A DNA stretch of 64,000 bases from Sepioteuthis lessoniana. Lineage: Eukaryota; Mollusca; Cephalopoda; Myopsida; Loliginidae. The translations under genes were made by a program, and so were the position numbers. Shown here one piece after another: positions 41,891 through 52,800 of this stretch; the first letter of the stretch is position 1, and each line of letters starts with the position of its first letter. The notes below the pieces were generated by a model. The model was not told the origin of the DNA. It searched no databases and saw only the letters and a program-made list of their open reading frames with translations. The stretch lies in NCBI GenBank assembly GCA_963585895.1, contig OY757934.1, positions 31,879,923-31,943,922 on the forward strand. Reading direction: 5' to 3'.

Positions 41891-44070
41891 ATCCCAATCA
41901 AATTATTAAAATTTATTAAAGATCTAGATTTGTTTTACCGCTAGCTTTTATATGAGTATACTCACTAATTACAATATATCTGTTAGGACTGAAATAATTA
42001 TAATTACGATTAGAAATGTCAAAGGAACCAATTTATAAGCCTGGCTTTATAGAAATGAACACATAACAAAGTTGATGATAAGCTTCCCGTGTTCTTTGCA
42101 TGTTGGATCACTAATTAGAATCTGGATTAGGCACGTCTGTGTTTACCATTTATAAGAAGCGGATTATTAATTATTAACGCTATGTTCATTGACGAATGAA
42201 CCTTAAACTAAGAAATAGAGTGAATATTGGTAATTCAGTGATATTTTATTTAACATATTAAGAAATTAAGATAAGAAAGGAGAGACTAAGGAACATTGTA
42301 GAAGATTATAGAGAATAATAGGCCTCCAAATGACTTAGTAAGTTAAATCTGAAAATTTGGTAAATCGAGATTTTTTTTTCTATTTACCCACACTTAAAGA
42401 ACGAAGTGAAAATTCTGAAGATTTTGGTTATCGAAAGGGATTTTGAGATATTTTAAAGAACCGGCCAGAGATGATTTTTTTAACACTCACTACTTATTTC
42501 TTTGTATTAGTCACGACTTTGATTCAGTGCTCTCATGTTTTGCGTGTATATCGTTTACTCGTGAGGTCCGGCCTGTTTGGCCGAACTTCGGCATGTCTTC
42601 CTTTTTTTTACGTGGCAGTATTAAACTACAGTCCAGAGTTTTAGGTGAAACCAATACGTTGGTAAATATTGTGACATCTAAAGAAAGAAAGAAAAAAGAA
42701 TTGATTTTTTTCCAGTATTTACTTTTATACTTGACTAACCCTGCTAAGAGTTTTCATAGATTTTTTTTTCAAACATTTTAAGGTTGGTGATAAAAATATT
42801 GGCTCATGGTCTGAAAATCGAATATTTTGAACGTCTACATGGAACTAATCTACTATAAATTGCGACGTACAAGTCGACTTTTTAAGCCTGGAAAAAATTT
42901 CTACAAAACTAGGGATTAACTTATATAAAAATTTATTTCTAAGAAAAAAATCATGCCGACCACGTGTGGACTTGATTTGGCTTGGGTGGAAAAGGGAGAA
43001 GTGATCCCAGACAATACGGCACCAAAAAGCTACCTCCACTTTTTGTCGAGAACAACTATTGAACTCTCAATACGAATTCGGGGACCAAACTGAGGGCACG
43101 AAAAACTTGAGCTAGCAGATGGGTTCCGTCACTTGTTTCTTGAATGGGGCTTCCCAAGAAATAAAAGTAAAATCAAACGAAAGTCGACTACCAAAATAAA
43201 CAACTGAAAGAAAATTCAACCGAGAATTCTGCTGAAAAGAACATTAAAGAAGACTCGCAATTTAGTGAACTCTGAAACGTTTCGATGAAACATTTCTACA
43301 AAACAAAACAAGAAAAATACTCAAATTCAAAGAACTTTGTTTCCCGGACATTATCTCAGATAAGTTCCAGCAAATTGTACTAGAATTTCCAACACTTTAT
43401 CTTTTCTATCCCTTTCTTTCTTGTTTCTTTTGTATAAAATTCCTTTTAAAAAAAAACTTATTGTCTGTGTTGTCTTTTCGAATCAGTATCTGAACTAAAA
43501 AGCTGCAGAACTTACTGTTTGAACTTACAGTTTAAACTTACTGTTTGAATTACCGTTTAATATTGCCCCCTAAAAACATTACCCAGTCAAATACTAAAAT
43601 TGGCTTTAGTGTCTCTTACTTCACATCAAATTTTATTCCCATATATCAAATTTTATTTAATTTCTCAAAATCTTTTTTCTTAAACAACAGGGCTAAAATG
43701 CAAGCCTTTACCACCGAGTGGTCACCTAGTGGAAAAGTACTCCTAACAATTTATATCCACTACTAACCATAATTCCAGCCGACGACCACAAACATTTCCA
43801 ACTTAAACTCGAGTTTTATGAACATATTTAACAAGTTAACACATAGATTAACATGAAACAATAAAACAGTAGTACAAATTAAGCATTATATTAATGCTAT
43901 ATCACAACGTTTCCAACTTCTGATTCACTGACTGTAAACTGGAACGACTCAGCATCACGGTGGTAGGTCAGATAATTATTTTGTTTATCTGCACAATTTC
44001 AAGCGCAATAAATTGTAAATATATATGAATATAAACTCTAGTGTGTAAGATTTGCATACTTTATATTCTA
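41891..44070. other. No feature recognised
   Basis: About 2.2 kb of AT-rich DNA. The only structure seen is a short tandem of a 13-14-bp unit (AACTTACTGTTTG) at about 43508-43560. The 112-codon frame at 42443-42781 has no signature. Confidence 0.4.
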
Positions 44071-44319
44071 TAGTCTAGTTAGTAGAGTGTTCGCCAATGG
44101 TCCGGGAGACCTGGGTTCAATCCCGGGTCGCGTCATACCAAAGACTTTAAAATGGTACTTGATACCTCCTTGCTTGACACTCAACAATATAAGGTACGTA
44201 TCAAGGGAAAGTAGAGCAATCCAGGAAAAGGAGTAGCTTTCTCCCCTACACCTCAGTGTAGTAGCTATCGAAAAGGGAGCCTTCTGGTCGTCCTCGACTA
44301 AGCTCGTCAACTTTACTTT
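44071..44319 (+). repeat. SINE family F1 copy
   Basis: TAGTCTAGTTAGTAGAG (A-box-like), GGTTCAATCCCGG (B box), full F1 body and 3' end. Confidence 0.85.
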
Positions 44320-45494
44320 ATATATTCTACCACTAACGTGATTTATGTTTGGTGGTCGACCTATACAGCAGGTATGGATTTAACCCAGACTTATATGCCA
44401 GCCCGATATGTACACCAAAATTTACGCTGTACTTGCATTGTTGTTACTGCTATCACTGAACTGGTACATATTTTGACATAAAAAACAAAAACTATTTTAG
44501 GGTCATTTTTGATATGATGCCAGAATCAACTATTTTTCGCTTACTTTGCAGTATGTTAAAATTATTCCAGTAAATGAAGTCATTACTGAGAGAAAAATGT
44601 TTCTAGAATTATTTATCTACAGACAGTTTCTTAGACAATTTGATTACGTCAGATTTCTTCATTTGATAACGAATAAGTATTTAAAAAAACGCAGACGACT
44701 ATCTGCTAAGTTCCAGGTTCCTGAACAAATGCAAATTAATATGAAATGAACGTATAGTTACTTCTCTTGTGCTTTTAATTAATAAACTGATTAATTGTCA
44801 TTGTCTAGATCTACTTTGTTAAATAGTGTCTGTTTGCTTATGTTATGTTTTTTTTAAATACACTTAGGCCTTATAGTTCTGAACAGCTACATATACGAAT
44901 ATTTTATAGCAGTGTGTGCGTGTGACAGACAGACAGACAGTTATATACAGTGTTGAGCAAATTCATTGCTTTTCGACAACCTGCATGATAAATTAGACGC
45001 TGTGATTGCTGTGTTTTAAGACTTAACTCTGGTAATAGCTACAGAACTTATATTTCTACCTCACAATAGAAGGCCAAGTTATAAATAAGTTTTGCTTTTT
45101 CCAATGAAATAAAGCAGGAATGTAGTGTGCATTTCTTTTGAAGAAGAAAGATGAATGACAGTGTTAAGATTGGCAAATAAGTCAACAGGAAGTTGGAGAA
45201 TATTTATTATGAATTATCATCTCATCTGTCCGGAAGTTTTATATATTTGTGGTTTCTTTGTTTATACTTCCGCAGCCACAATACAAATGTACAGAGGATA
45301 ATACATACCTATAAACAAACACTTAAGTACACACACATTAAAAAAAAAAACGAAAAACACATGTGCGTGCACACACGCACACGCGCACGCACACGCATAT
45401 TTACAATCAAATATACGAGTAAAATTGAAAATGATAATACTTTTGACAAATTGTACGTTTGAACAATTTTTTGATGGTATTATTAGATTGCTAA
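44320..45494. other. No feature recognised
   Basis: AT-rich sequence with a short CAGA run near 44925 and a CA/CG-rich run at 45361-45395; no ORF or repeat family recognised. Confidence 0.4.
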
Positions 45495-45608
45495 GCGGTT
45501 AAGTGAATATTTAATCAAGTCCCCACTAATGAAAAACAAATATTATCACTAGTATATCCCTGATACACTAACACGGAATAAACTGAAGGAAAGACATCAA
45601 GTTAACAT

Positions 45609-45663
<55 letters not shown>

Positions 45664-45754
45664 ATATATATAAACAATTTCTGTATGTGCAAATGATGTT
45701 AACTTGTCTTTCCTTCTGTTTATTCTGTGTTAGTGCATCAGAGATATACTAATG

Positions 45755-45809
<55 letters not shown>

Positions 45810-46110
45810 ACTATTGGGAATAATACATAAACTTCTCCCAGATGTTAAATATCCATATATGATCTATGAACAAGCAATACATGAAAGGGATACAAAAACT
45901 GAAAAAGCCTTACTTGAAAGTAGTGTGTGTAATGATGATCATGCTGGCTTTGCTGTATAAAGTCTATGCAAGAGACAAAGTTTCTACTGTTAAAAGGATA
46001 GAACCAAAAGAAGATATGTGTGGATCTCTGGTATTGTCATATATGAGGCTACTCAATGGACACTCCTATTCTTCTAGAAAGACAATTATTGTCTTCCTAT
46101 AGTAGTTTTA
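45495..46110 (+). repeat. Unidentified repeat R5, copy 4, with inverted duplication
   Basis: R5 5' part AAGTCCCCACTAATG, then ACTAGTATATCCCTGATACA. The segment 45541-45610 reappears inverted at 45693-45760 across a (CA)n(TA)n core. The downstream R5 part (ATGAACAAGCAATACATGAA, AGAGACAAAGTTTCTACTG, GGATCTCTGG) is normal. Confidence 0.7.
45541..45760. repeat. About 68-bp inverted repeat around a CA/TA microsatellite
   Basis: Left arm 45541-45610 and right arm 45693-45760 are reverse complements with few mismatches and a short gap; the loop is (CA)n then (TA)n with a TATGTATG interruption. A (TA)n tract (45758-45806) follows the right arm. Confidence 0.85.
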
Positions 46111-46218
46111 AAAATGCATGTACTTGAAAACGTCTTTCCTATATAAATACGTAGATGAAAATTATTTAGAAATATTTTACTTGTATCATTAGTTGTATCC
46201 GAAGATAGTGGATAGACA

Positions 46219-46219
<1 letters not shown>

Positions 46220-46285
<66 letters not shown>
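46220..46285. repeat. (TA)n microsatellite
   Basis: About 65 bp of TA repeat. Confidence 0.97.
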
Positions 46286-46287
<2 letters not shown>

Positions 46288-46559
46288 AGAGAAAATAAAA
46301 ATGAATCCAACGGCATGTACAAAGACATTTTTTAAATATCTAAAGGAGAGATTTTTTTTATAATTGAATAATGTTAAACGTTTCGTGATTTTCTATGAAA
46401 CTATCAAAACAATGTTAACATGTTTGAATTATATTCAATTTGAATAAGATTCAGAATATGCAGCATAACATATAAACATGACGATGGTTCAATCATAAAC
46501 TACAACGTTTAACATTAGCATAAAACTTAATTATAAATTGACTCATCTTCTGAACACTT

Positions 46560-46610
<51 letters not shown>

Positions 46611-46850
46611 CCAATATTGAATATAGCCACATTTACATATTGATCAAATACCAGTTTATTTGCATATACAGAAAAAAACATATGGATACAGATGGAAGAT
46701 TAGTGTCTTCTTTCATGAACGTATAATGGTTCACACAGTGTAATTTTGTGCTTTTCCAAATATCCTTTGCACTATTTGAATTTCTTCTTACACCAATTAT
46801 AAACTACAACCAATTTTAAAATATAAATGAGCACCTACACTGATACCCAC
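46286..46850. repeat. (TA)n tract at 46564-46607 in unassigned DNA
   Basis: A TA repeat of about 44 bp lies in otherwise unassigned AT-rich sequence. Confidence 0.8.
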
Positions 46851-46972
46851 AATGGGTCTTGGAAGTAAGAAACATACTTAGTACCAATATTAATATTTGC
46901 TTATCCACGATATATTAAGATTGAATGAACGGAAGGAAAGACAAGGCATACTTATTTACACTTGGAGAAACC

Positions 46973-47036
<64 letters not shown>

Positions 47037-47260
47037 GATATACGTACAAATAGTATTGAAAAGAATGCATAAATTTGTCCTAACATCAAGAAATATTATT
47101 TGATGAACAAGAAGTGTATGAAAAGGTGCACAAAAATTAAAAAGGTTTACTTGAGGATGTGGACAGGTAAATTTTATTTTTATTGTTCCATGGCAAGGGC
47201 AGGAGACAACGTCTCTTCTGTTTGATGAATAGAGGCAAAAGAGGGCGAAAATGTTTTTTG
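46851..47260 (+). repeat. Unidentified repeat R5, copy 5
   Basis: GGAAGGAAAGACAAGGC, internal (TA)n at 46978-47033, then TATTGAAAAGAATGCATAA, GATGAACAAGAAGTG and AGACAACGTCTCTTCTGTTT. Confidence 0.65.
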
Positions 47261-47269
47261 TAAGCAAGC

Positions 47270-47493
47270 AAAGTTGGCGACCTTAGTCGACGGTGACCCG
47301 AAGGTTCCTTTTATATTAGCTACTATACCGAGGTGTAGGGGAGGGCGCTACTCCTTTCCCTGGATTGCTCCACTTTACCATTGATCCTTACCTTATAATG
47401 CAGAGAGTTAGGCAAGGCGGTATCAAGTACCATTTTTTGAGTCTTTGGTATGACTCAACCTGGAATTAAACCCCTGTCTCCCGGACTGTTGAG
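47270..47493 (-). repeat. SINE family F1 copy, 5' truncated
   Basis: 3' end AAGTTGGCGACCTTAGTCGA at 47271; B-box region complement (GGAATTAAACCCC) near 47460; stops inside the tRNA-like head at 47493. Confidence 0.8.
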
Positions 47494-47564
47494 TATCACC
47501 AACCTTTTCAGCATAATGAGCTGTCCCATCTGCCATATATGGCAGTAGCGGAGATCAGTCTGTG
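47494..47564. other. Unassigned segment upstream of the LINE array
   Basis: 71 bp between the F1 SINE and the block shared by all three LINE starts. It contains the palindrome TGCCATATATGGCA (47531-47544) and GCAGTAGCGGAGATCAGTC. It is absent at the starts of copies B and C, so it is either the original target flank or extra 5' sequence of copy A. Confidence 0.5.
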
Positions 47565-47734
47565 AAGGATAAGCCTACAATTCAGTAGTGTTATTCTGTT
47601 TTTTGGATTGTTAAGTGACGAAAAGTAAGTGCCTTGTTTAAATTTATTGTTAAAAATTATTGTTGACTTTGTTAAACTTGTTACACTTGTTAAATTCGTT
47701 GGATTTTTTGGAACGACGTGTTATTGCGTTTGTG

Positions 47735-47779
47735 CCCCTCCCCAAAACAATCGTTATTTTGTATTGTTTTTGAGGGGGG
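47735..47779 (+). promoter_or_regulatory. Conserved 5' UTR hairpin, copy A
   Basis: CCCCTCCCCAAAACAAT pairs with ATTGTTTTTGAGGGGGG across an 11-nt loop, about 15 of 17 positions including one G-U. Copy C has the same shape with a different sequence. Confidence 0.65.
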
Positions 47780-47875
47780 TCAACTCGAAAGACTCTTTTT
47801 GTTACACTGTTACATCTGTTGTTTTATCATTCGTCACTCGATTAACGCATTTTATAAAAACCACTCGACTTCATT

Positions 47876-47907
47876 TCTCCCTAGTTGCCAAAAGCAACTA
47901 TGGGAGA
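47876..47907 (+). promoter_or_regulatory. Start-codon hairpin of ORF1, copy A
   Basis: Left arm TCTCCCTAGTTGC (47876-47888), loop CAAAA, right arm GCAACTA (47894-47900), unpaired T 47901, GGGAGA (47902-47907): 13 perfect pairs. The ATG is 47900-47902, with its A and G paired and its U bulged. TAG at 47882-47884 is an in-frame stop 18 nt upstream and forms part of the left arm. Confidence 0.85.
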
Positions 47908-49849
47908 ACCTAATACACAGGATGATGTCTTTGCATCCCCAGAAAGACCCGAATGGCCGTCATTGCCTGGGACCTCCCCGGAAATACTAACGACGGCAAG
48001 CACAATTCCACCAGCTCAAAAAGCGCCGTCAATACCAGTCTCCTGGTCGACGCAAGCTAATAAAAAAACAGCACAAGATTACAAAAAGGACAGGGTGGAA
48101 AAATACGCCCAATATTTTAAAGGAAACAGAATTCTACCAATTCCAGAATTGGTAGAGGCTGTCCAGCCAAAAACCCTGTCCTTAATCGTCTCTGACATAA
48201 AGACCAGGAGACTGGCTGGACTTAAAAAAGAAAAGTTTGAGGAGATTTTAAAAGCAGCAGGAATCCCAGCTAGATATTTCTGCAGGAGAAGTTTCGCGAC
48301 CTGGGATATTCTGTTGCCCTCACAAGAACTGGCCACCAAGTTGGCCAGTAATAATTGCATTAATACGAAGCAGTACAGATTGCAGCCCGAATACATGGGC
48401 AGAAGGCGGATCAAGGTCACCGTGTGCAATGTGCCCATACAATTAAGTGGTGATGTTCTGGCAGCGTTCCTCAGCGACTATGGGGACGTTGAGGAATATA
48501 CAACCATGAAGTCACCCAACGGCACGGCACACGGTGACTACTCATTCACCATGTGTCTGAACAGGGGAGGCTTCCAGGCAATCCCCCACACTGTTGATTA
48601 TGAGGACCAAGCCATGTTGGTGGTTGTGGAAGGGCGAAAACCGCAGTGCTGGCATTGCAAGCAAGTAGGCCACTTTGCGCGGTCGTGCCCACAAAAAACC
48701 ACCAACACAACGGCAACAACAACAACAACAACATCAACAGTATCAAAGGCCACGATAGTAGCAACCTCAGCAAAGACCCCATTAGTAAACAATACACCAG
48801 TACCATCACCAGCAACAGCAAACAATCCGGAGAAAACAAATACTCCGACAGAAAGTGGGAATGACCCCAATAACAAAGACGAAGAGGGGTGGACACAGGT
48901 AACGCGGGGAAAAAAATCCCCACCTAAAGCCCCAAAATCACCCCCAGCAAAAAACACTGATACAGAGGGGGAAAAAAGAAAACCAGAAGCAAATACTAAA
49001 ACAGACAAAAAGAAAAAAGAAAAAGCAAATAAAAACGCATCACAACAAGAAGAAATGGACACCTCTACTAATCTAAAGAGAAGGAGGGATAGCGGCGACT
49101 CTACCACAGAGGGAGAGGGGGAGAAGAAACAATTGAAGAAAACAGCACAAAAAGTACAACAACAGCGACCAGCCCAAATTATTCCTCCCCCACAACAAGC
49201 CAAAAATACCCCTGTAGACTCAACTAAACTCCCGCTATCCCCAACACCACCTACATTATCACCTGTTTCAACACCCAAAATACTCTCCCGGTCCCATTCA
49301 GCAACAAGAAACCCGACACCATCACCATCAACATCTGGCACTGGGCGACGCTCCAAGTCGGCCTCCAGAGAGGTCCAACAAGCTTTAAATTCATTTTATT
49401 TTTGTCAGGACATTCTGGAGTCGCCATCACTAGATCGCCAGATCAAATCTCTTCTGAAACCACTTAGAGACTTTAAAAAAATTGATCAAAAAGAAATAAC
49501 AAATCCATATCTTTTTGAGGGTGCAGCCATGGTGACCACCTTTGTCCGTTCGGCTGGCGGCCGAACTAAGGAGCTCTGGCAATTTATTGAGGAAGCCAGT
49601 CGAGCGGACATGAGGCTGGCGGAAATGGGGCACGACTCATTAAATGAAATAGCTGCAAAATGTACGGGCAGGGTCCCGATTTATGTTCATCCCACATTCT
49701 ATAGGTCCTTAAAGTTGCGGTTTCCTTATGATGTCGGTGGAATTTCCAGGAGCGGCCGAGTTACTCCTGAACTTTGTACCGGTTCCCTGCGTCAGGCCGT
49801 CGGCATCCTCACCCCGAAGGATTTCCGGCCCATAGTCGACACTGAGTAA
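47900..49849 (+). CDS. LINE ORF1 protein, RRM-like/CCHC nucleic-acid-binding (copy A)
   Basis: 649 residues from the ATG at 47900; an upstream in-frame TAG at 47882 makes this the first possible AUG start. Residues about 165-245 contain an RRM-like fold pattern (RRIKVTVCNVPIQLSGD, then DYSFTMCLNRGG). A CX2CX4HX4C knuckle follows at 250-263 (CWHCKQVGHFARSC). A Thr/Pro/Lys/Glu-rich low-complexity linker (about 270-480) carries basic clusters (KKKKEK, NLKRRRDSGD) that may serve nuclear import. A conserved C-terminal domain (about 495-649) ends in LTPKDFRPIVDTE. Tx1/L1 ORF1 proteins bind element RNA and form the RNP with ORF2p; that role is inferred. The first 441 residues differ clearly from copy B; the rest is nearly identical. 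Confidence 0.9.
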   Translation: MGEPNTQDDVFASPERPEWPSLPGTSPEILTTASTIPPAQKAPSIPVSWSTQANKKTAQDYKKDRVEKYAQYFKGNRILPIPELVEAVQPKTLSLIVSDIKTRRLAGLKKEKFEEILKAAGIPARYFCRRSFATWDILLPSQELATKLASNNCINTKQYRLQPEYMGRRRIKVTVCNVPIQLSGDVLAAFLSDYGDVEEYTTMKSPNGTAHGDYSFTMCLNRGGFQAIPHTVDYEDQAMLVVVEGRKPQCWHCKQVGHFARSCPQKTTNTTATTTTTTSTVSKATIVATSAKTPLVNNTPVPSPATANNPEKTNTPTESGNDPNNKDEEGWTQVTRGKKSPPKAPKSPPAKNTDTEGEKRKPEANTKTDKKKKEKANKNASQQEEMDTSTNLKRRRDSGDSTTEGEGEKKQLKKTAQKVQQQRPAQIIPPPQQAKNTPVDSTKLPLSPTPPTLSPVSTPKILSRSHSATRNPTPSPSTSGTGRRSKSASREVQQALNSFYFCQDILESPSLDRQIKSLLKPLRDFKKIDQKEITNPYLFEGAAMVTTFVRSAGGRTKELWQFIEEASRADMRLAEMGHDSLNEIAAKCTGRVPIYVHPTFYRSLKLRFPYDVGGISRSGRVTPELCTGSLRQAVGILTPKDFRPIVDTE

Positions 49850-49866
49850 GGTAAGTGGGACTGATG
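49847..49866 (+). promoter_or_regulatory. ORF1 stop / ORF2 start junction
   Basis: ORF1 TAA (49847-49849) is followed after 14 nt by the ORF2 ATG (49864) in a different frame. The spacer begins G-GTAAGT, so TAAGGTAAGT is also a full 5' splice-donor match. The arrangement fits termination-reinitiation as known in some two-ORF LINEs, but the donor match leaves a spliced ORF2 message possible. Copies B and C have the same junction. Confidence 0.6.
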
Positions 49867-52800
49867 ACTCTAAACCTTGCCAGTTTGAATGTGAGGGGAT
49901 TGAGGGATTCAAGCAAGTGTGCGCGCTTGCTTGGTGAACTCAGGAACCTCGGAGTAGATGTTGCTGCAGTGCAGGAGACTCACTTCACTTGCGGTGCCGA
50001 CTGTCGGGTGCTGGAAAGCGATTTTAACGTTTTCTCAGCATACGGCAGCGGCACCAGCGCTGGGGTCTCTTTGCTAGTTGGACGCAGCCTTGATGCTGAT
50101 GTTGACGTTGTTTTTGCAGGTGACGGGGGCCGGCTGGTTGTGGTCGATGTTGCCGTGAAAAGTTTCAAGTTCCGTCTGGTTGCGGTTTATGCGTCCAATA
50201 TCGCTGCGGAGAGGGTTTCCTTTTTTCGTCGGTTGGCGCCGTTCCTGGACGATACGAAGCGGCTAGTCTTAATGGGTGATTGGAATGCGATCCTTGATCC
50301 CAAGATAGATAAGGTCGGACGGGGAGCTAGCAGATTGGGAAGGTGTGAAAGCAGCCTTGTCGGCTTCGTGACTCGTCACGGTCTCGTCGACAGGTTTCGT
50401 CTTGATCACCCAGGGCGGGAGATGTGGACGTGGCTAGATAGCTCGCCCTCTGCCAAAGTAGGCTCCTACTTGGACAGAGTGTTAGTGAGAAGAGCTGACA
50501 TTGATTTTGTTAGTTGTCCCACGTTCCACTTGATAGCGTGGACTGACCATAAACTCATTAGAGTCAGTCTGCGGTTAGTTAATAGACCTAGTCTAGCCGG
50601 CTACTGGAAGTTCAATACCTCCTTATTGGAGATACGGGACTTCCGGGACCGGCTGGAATCCCTAATTCAGCGGGCGTTAGTGGGGGCGGTAACCGGGAAT
50701 AGGTGGTGGGTTTCTCTTAAACATAGGATTAGAGATTTCGCCACCAAGTACGGTCGACAGCTCAATCTAGATAGGACCGCGGAGGCGAAATCTATAGATG
50801 ATAGACTTTCCCGGGCGGTGGCTGGGGGGGACTCCCTAGGTGTAGAGCTAGCTAGGAGGGACCTTGAGCGTGAGAGTAGCGAGCGCTACAAGGGATCAGT
50901 AGTTAGATCTAGGCTAAAAAGAGTTCTCAACGAAGCTGTGAAATCGAACGCGACTGCGCGTGAAGAAGAAGTGCGAAGGTTCCCCGATCGGTACATCGCA
51001 TCTGTCAAGACCCCGGACGGGTGTCTGCTGCGATCGGGTCGTGAGATACGTGACGCCTTTCGGGCGCACTTTCGGGATCGCTTTGCCCGCTGCACTGATC
51101 TCCCGCTCCGGGAGTTTCGTAGCTATCTCGCCGACTTCCCCCGCCTTGGGGCGGCTGAAGCGGCTAGCTGCGAGGGTGTGGTTACTGAATGCGAAGTCCG
51201 TGACGCGTTGAAGCAGGTCGGCCTGAACAAGTCGCCGGGACTAGATGGTTTGCCCTACGAAGTGTACTTGAGGATGTCGCACATGTTTGTGCCTATTCTG
51301 ACGGATATGTTCAACCATTGGTTCGCCCAGGGAGCCATCCCTGGTAGCGTTACCAAAGGCGTGATCACATTGCTGAAGAAAGGTGGCAGGCATGTTTGGG
51401 AGGGTTTAGATGATTACAGGCCCATAACTCTGCTTAACACAGAGTTAAAGATTTTGGCCCGGGTCTTAGCGAATCGTTTACAGCTTGTCATTAGCGATCT
51501 GATCGGCCCCGAACAGACCTTTGCTGTGAAGGGAAGATCGATCCAGGACAACCTGCACTTGATTCGCGAGGTCCTAGAGGGGATAAAAGACGACACCGAA
51601 TCCGCGCTGATCAGTTTAGATCAGTCCAAGGCCTTCGATAGGGTTGACCATCGGTTCTTGGCGTCTGTTTTGGAGACTGCCGGATTCAAACCGGAGTTCC
51701 GCAGATGGATTAGCATGATGTACCACAACCCTCAGGCAGTGGTGCAGGTGAACGGAAGGCGTTCGGGGGTGATCGCGATCGAGCGTTCGGTCCGGCAAGG
51801 CTGCCCTCTGTCTCCTCTTCTCTATGTCCTCGCGTTGGAGCCCCTCCTGCGCAGGCTTAGGGATGGGGGGACAAGTCCGGCACTGCGCGGTATCCCATTC
51901 GTTGGCCGCCTTGCGGCTAGGGTTTCCGCGTTCGCTGATGACGTCACAGTCTTTGTATCCCGCCGCCAGGATATAGAGGCTGTGAAAGAGGCGGTTGTCG
52001 AGTATGAGCGGATTGCAGGGGCCAAGGTCAATTTTGACAAAAGCGAAGGTTTGCGGCTTGGTGCTTGGAGGGGTAGCAATACTCTTCCAGGGCCCTTCCG
52101 CTGGAGTGACGGACCCATCCGCATCCTTGGGGTGTGGTTTGGGCCCGACCTCCAACTGGAGCGAAATTGGTCGGAAGTACACGCTAAGGTGAATGCTCAG
52201 GTGGGAATCTGGCTTTCAAGGAGGTTGTCCTTAAAGGGCAGGGCTGAGGCGTGCGCCGCGTACGTCTTCCCCTTGATCCTTTACCGATTGGCTGTACTTC
52301 CTCTGCCTAAGGCACATCGGTTGGCACTGCAACGATCCCTCTCCAGATTGCTCTGGGGAGGTGCAAGGCCGATGGTCCGTGGGCAGGTCTGTATCCAACG
52401 TACTCGCAACGGGGGTCTGGGTATGCCTGATCTGGAGAGCCACTGGCTTGCTGAAAGACTTGCATATCTGGGCCGTGTCTTGACGGGGGACTCAGTGTGG
52501 AGACGAAAGGCGAGTCGGACTTTTCCTCGCCTCAACTCAGACCCAAAGGCCGAAGGTCGACGTAGGCCTTTGGGCGAAGCACTGTTTGTCCGCGAGTGCC
52601 GAAAGGCCCTTCGTAACCTTCTTGGGTCCAGTGACCTTTCATGGCCTCGGAAGGAGCTGTATCGGGAATTAGTGGTGGGTTCCGCTTCTGATCCTCTCAG
52701 CGAGCGGCGCGGCTGGACGGCGGAGGAGATCCGCTCTCACTGGAATTGGGCGCCAGGATCGAGCTTCTTGAACAACTCTGAGTTCTCGCTCACCTGGCGA

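Noticed and set aside
47885-47899. Non-ATG extension (TTG) of ORF1 in copies A and B
   Set aside because: The extension lies in the left arm and loop of the start hairpin and begins right after an in-frame TAG; the first AUG (47900, 54324) aligns with the real ATG of copy C.
48598-49356. Long minus-strand open frame opposite ORF1 (252 codons; 290 codons in copy B)
   Set aside because: It is the complement of the Thr/Lys/Pro-rich linker, with Val/Cys/Phe-rich low-complexity translation and no independent motif.
49855-49863. GTG start for ORF2
   Set aside because: An ATG lies nine bases downstream in the same frame at the start of the conserved endonuclease sequence.
51616-52182. 188-codon minus-strand frame opposite ORF2
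   Set aside because: It mirrors the reverse-transcriptase coding region; the sense frame carries all family motifs.
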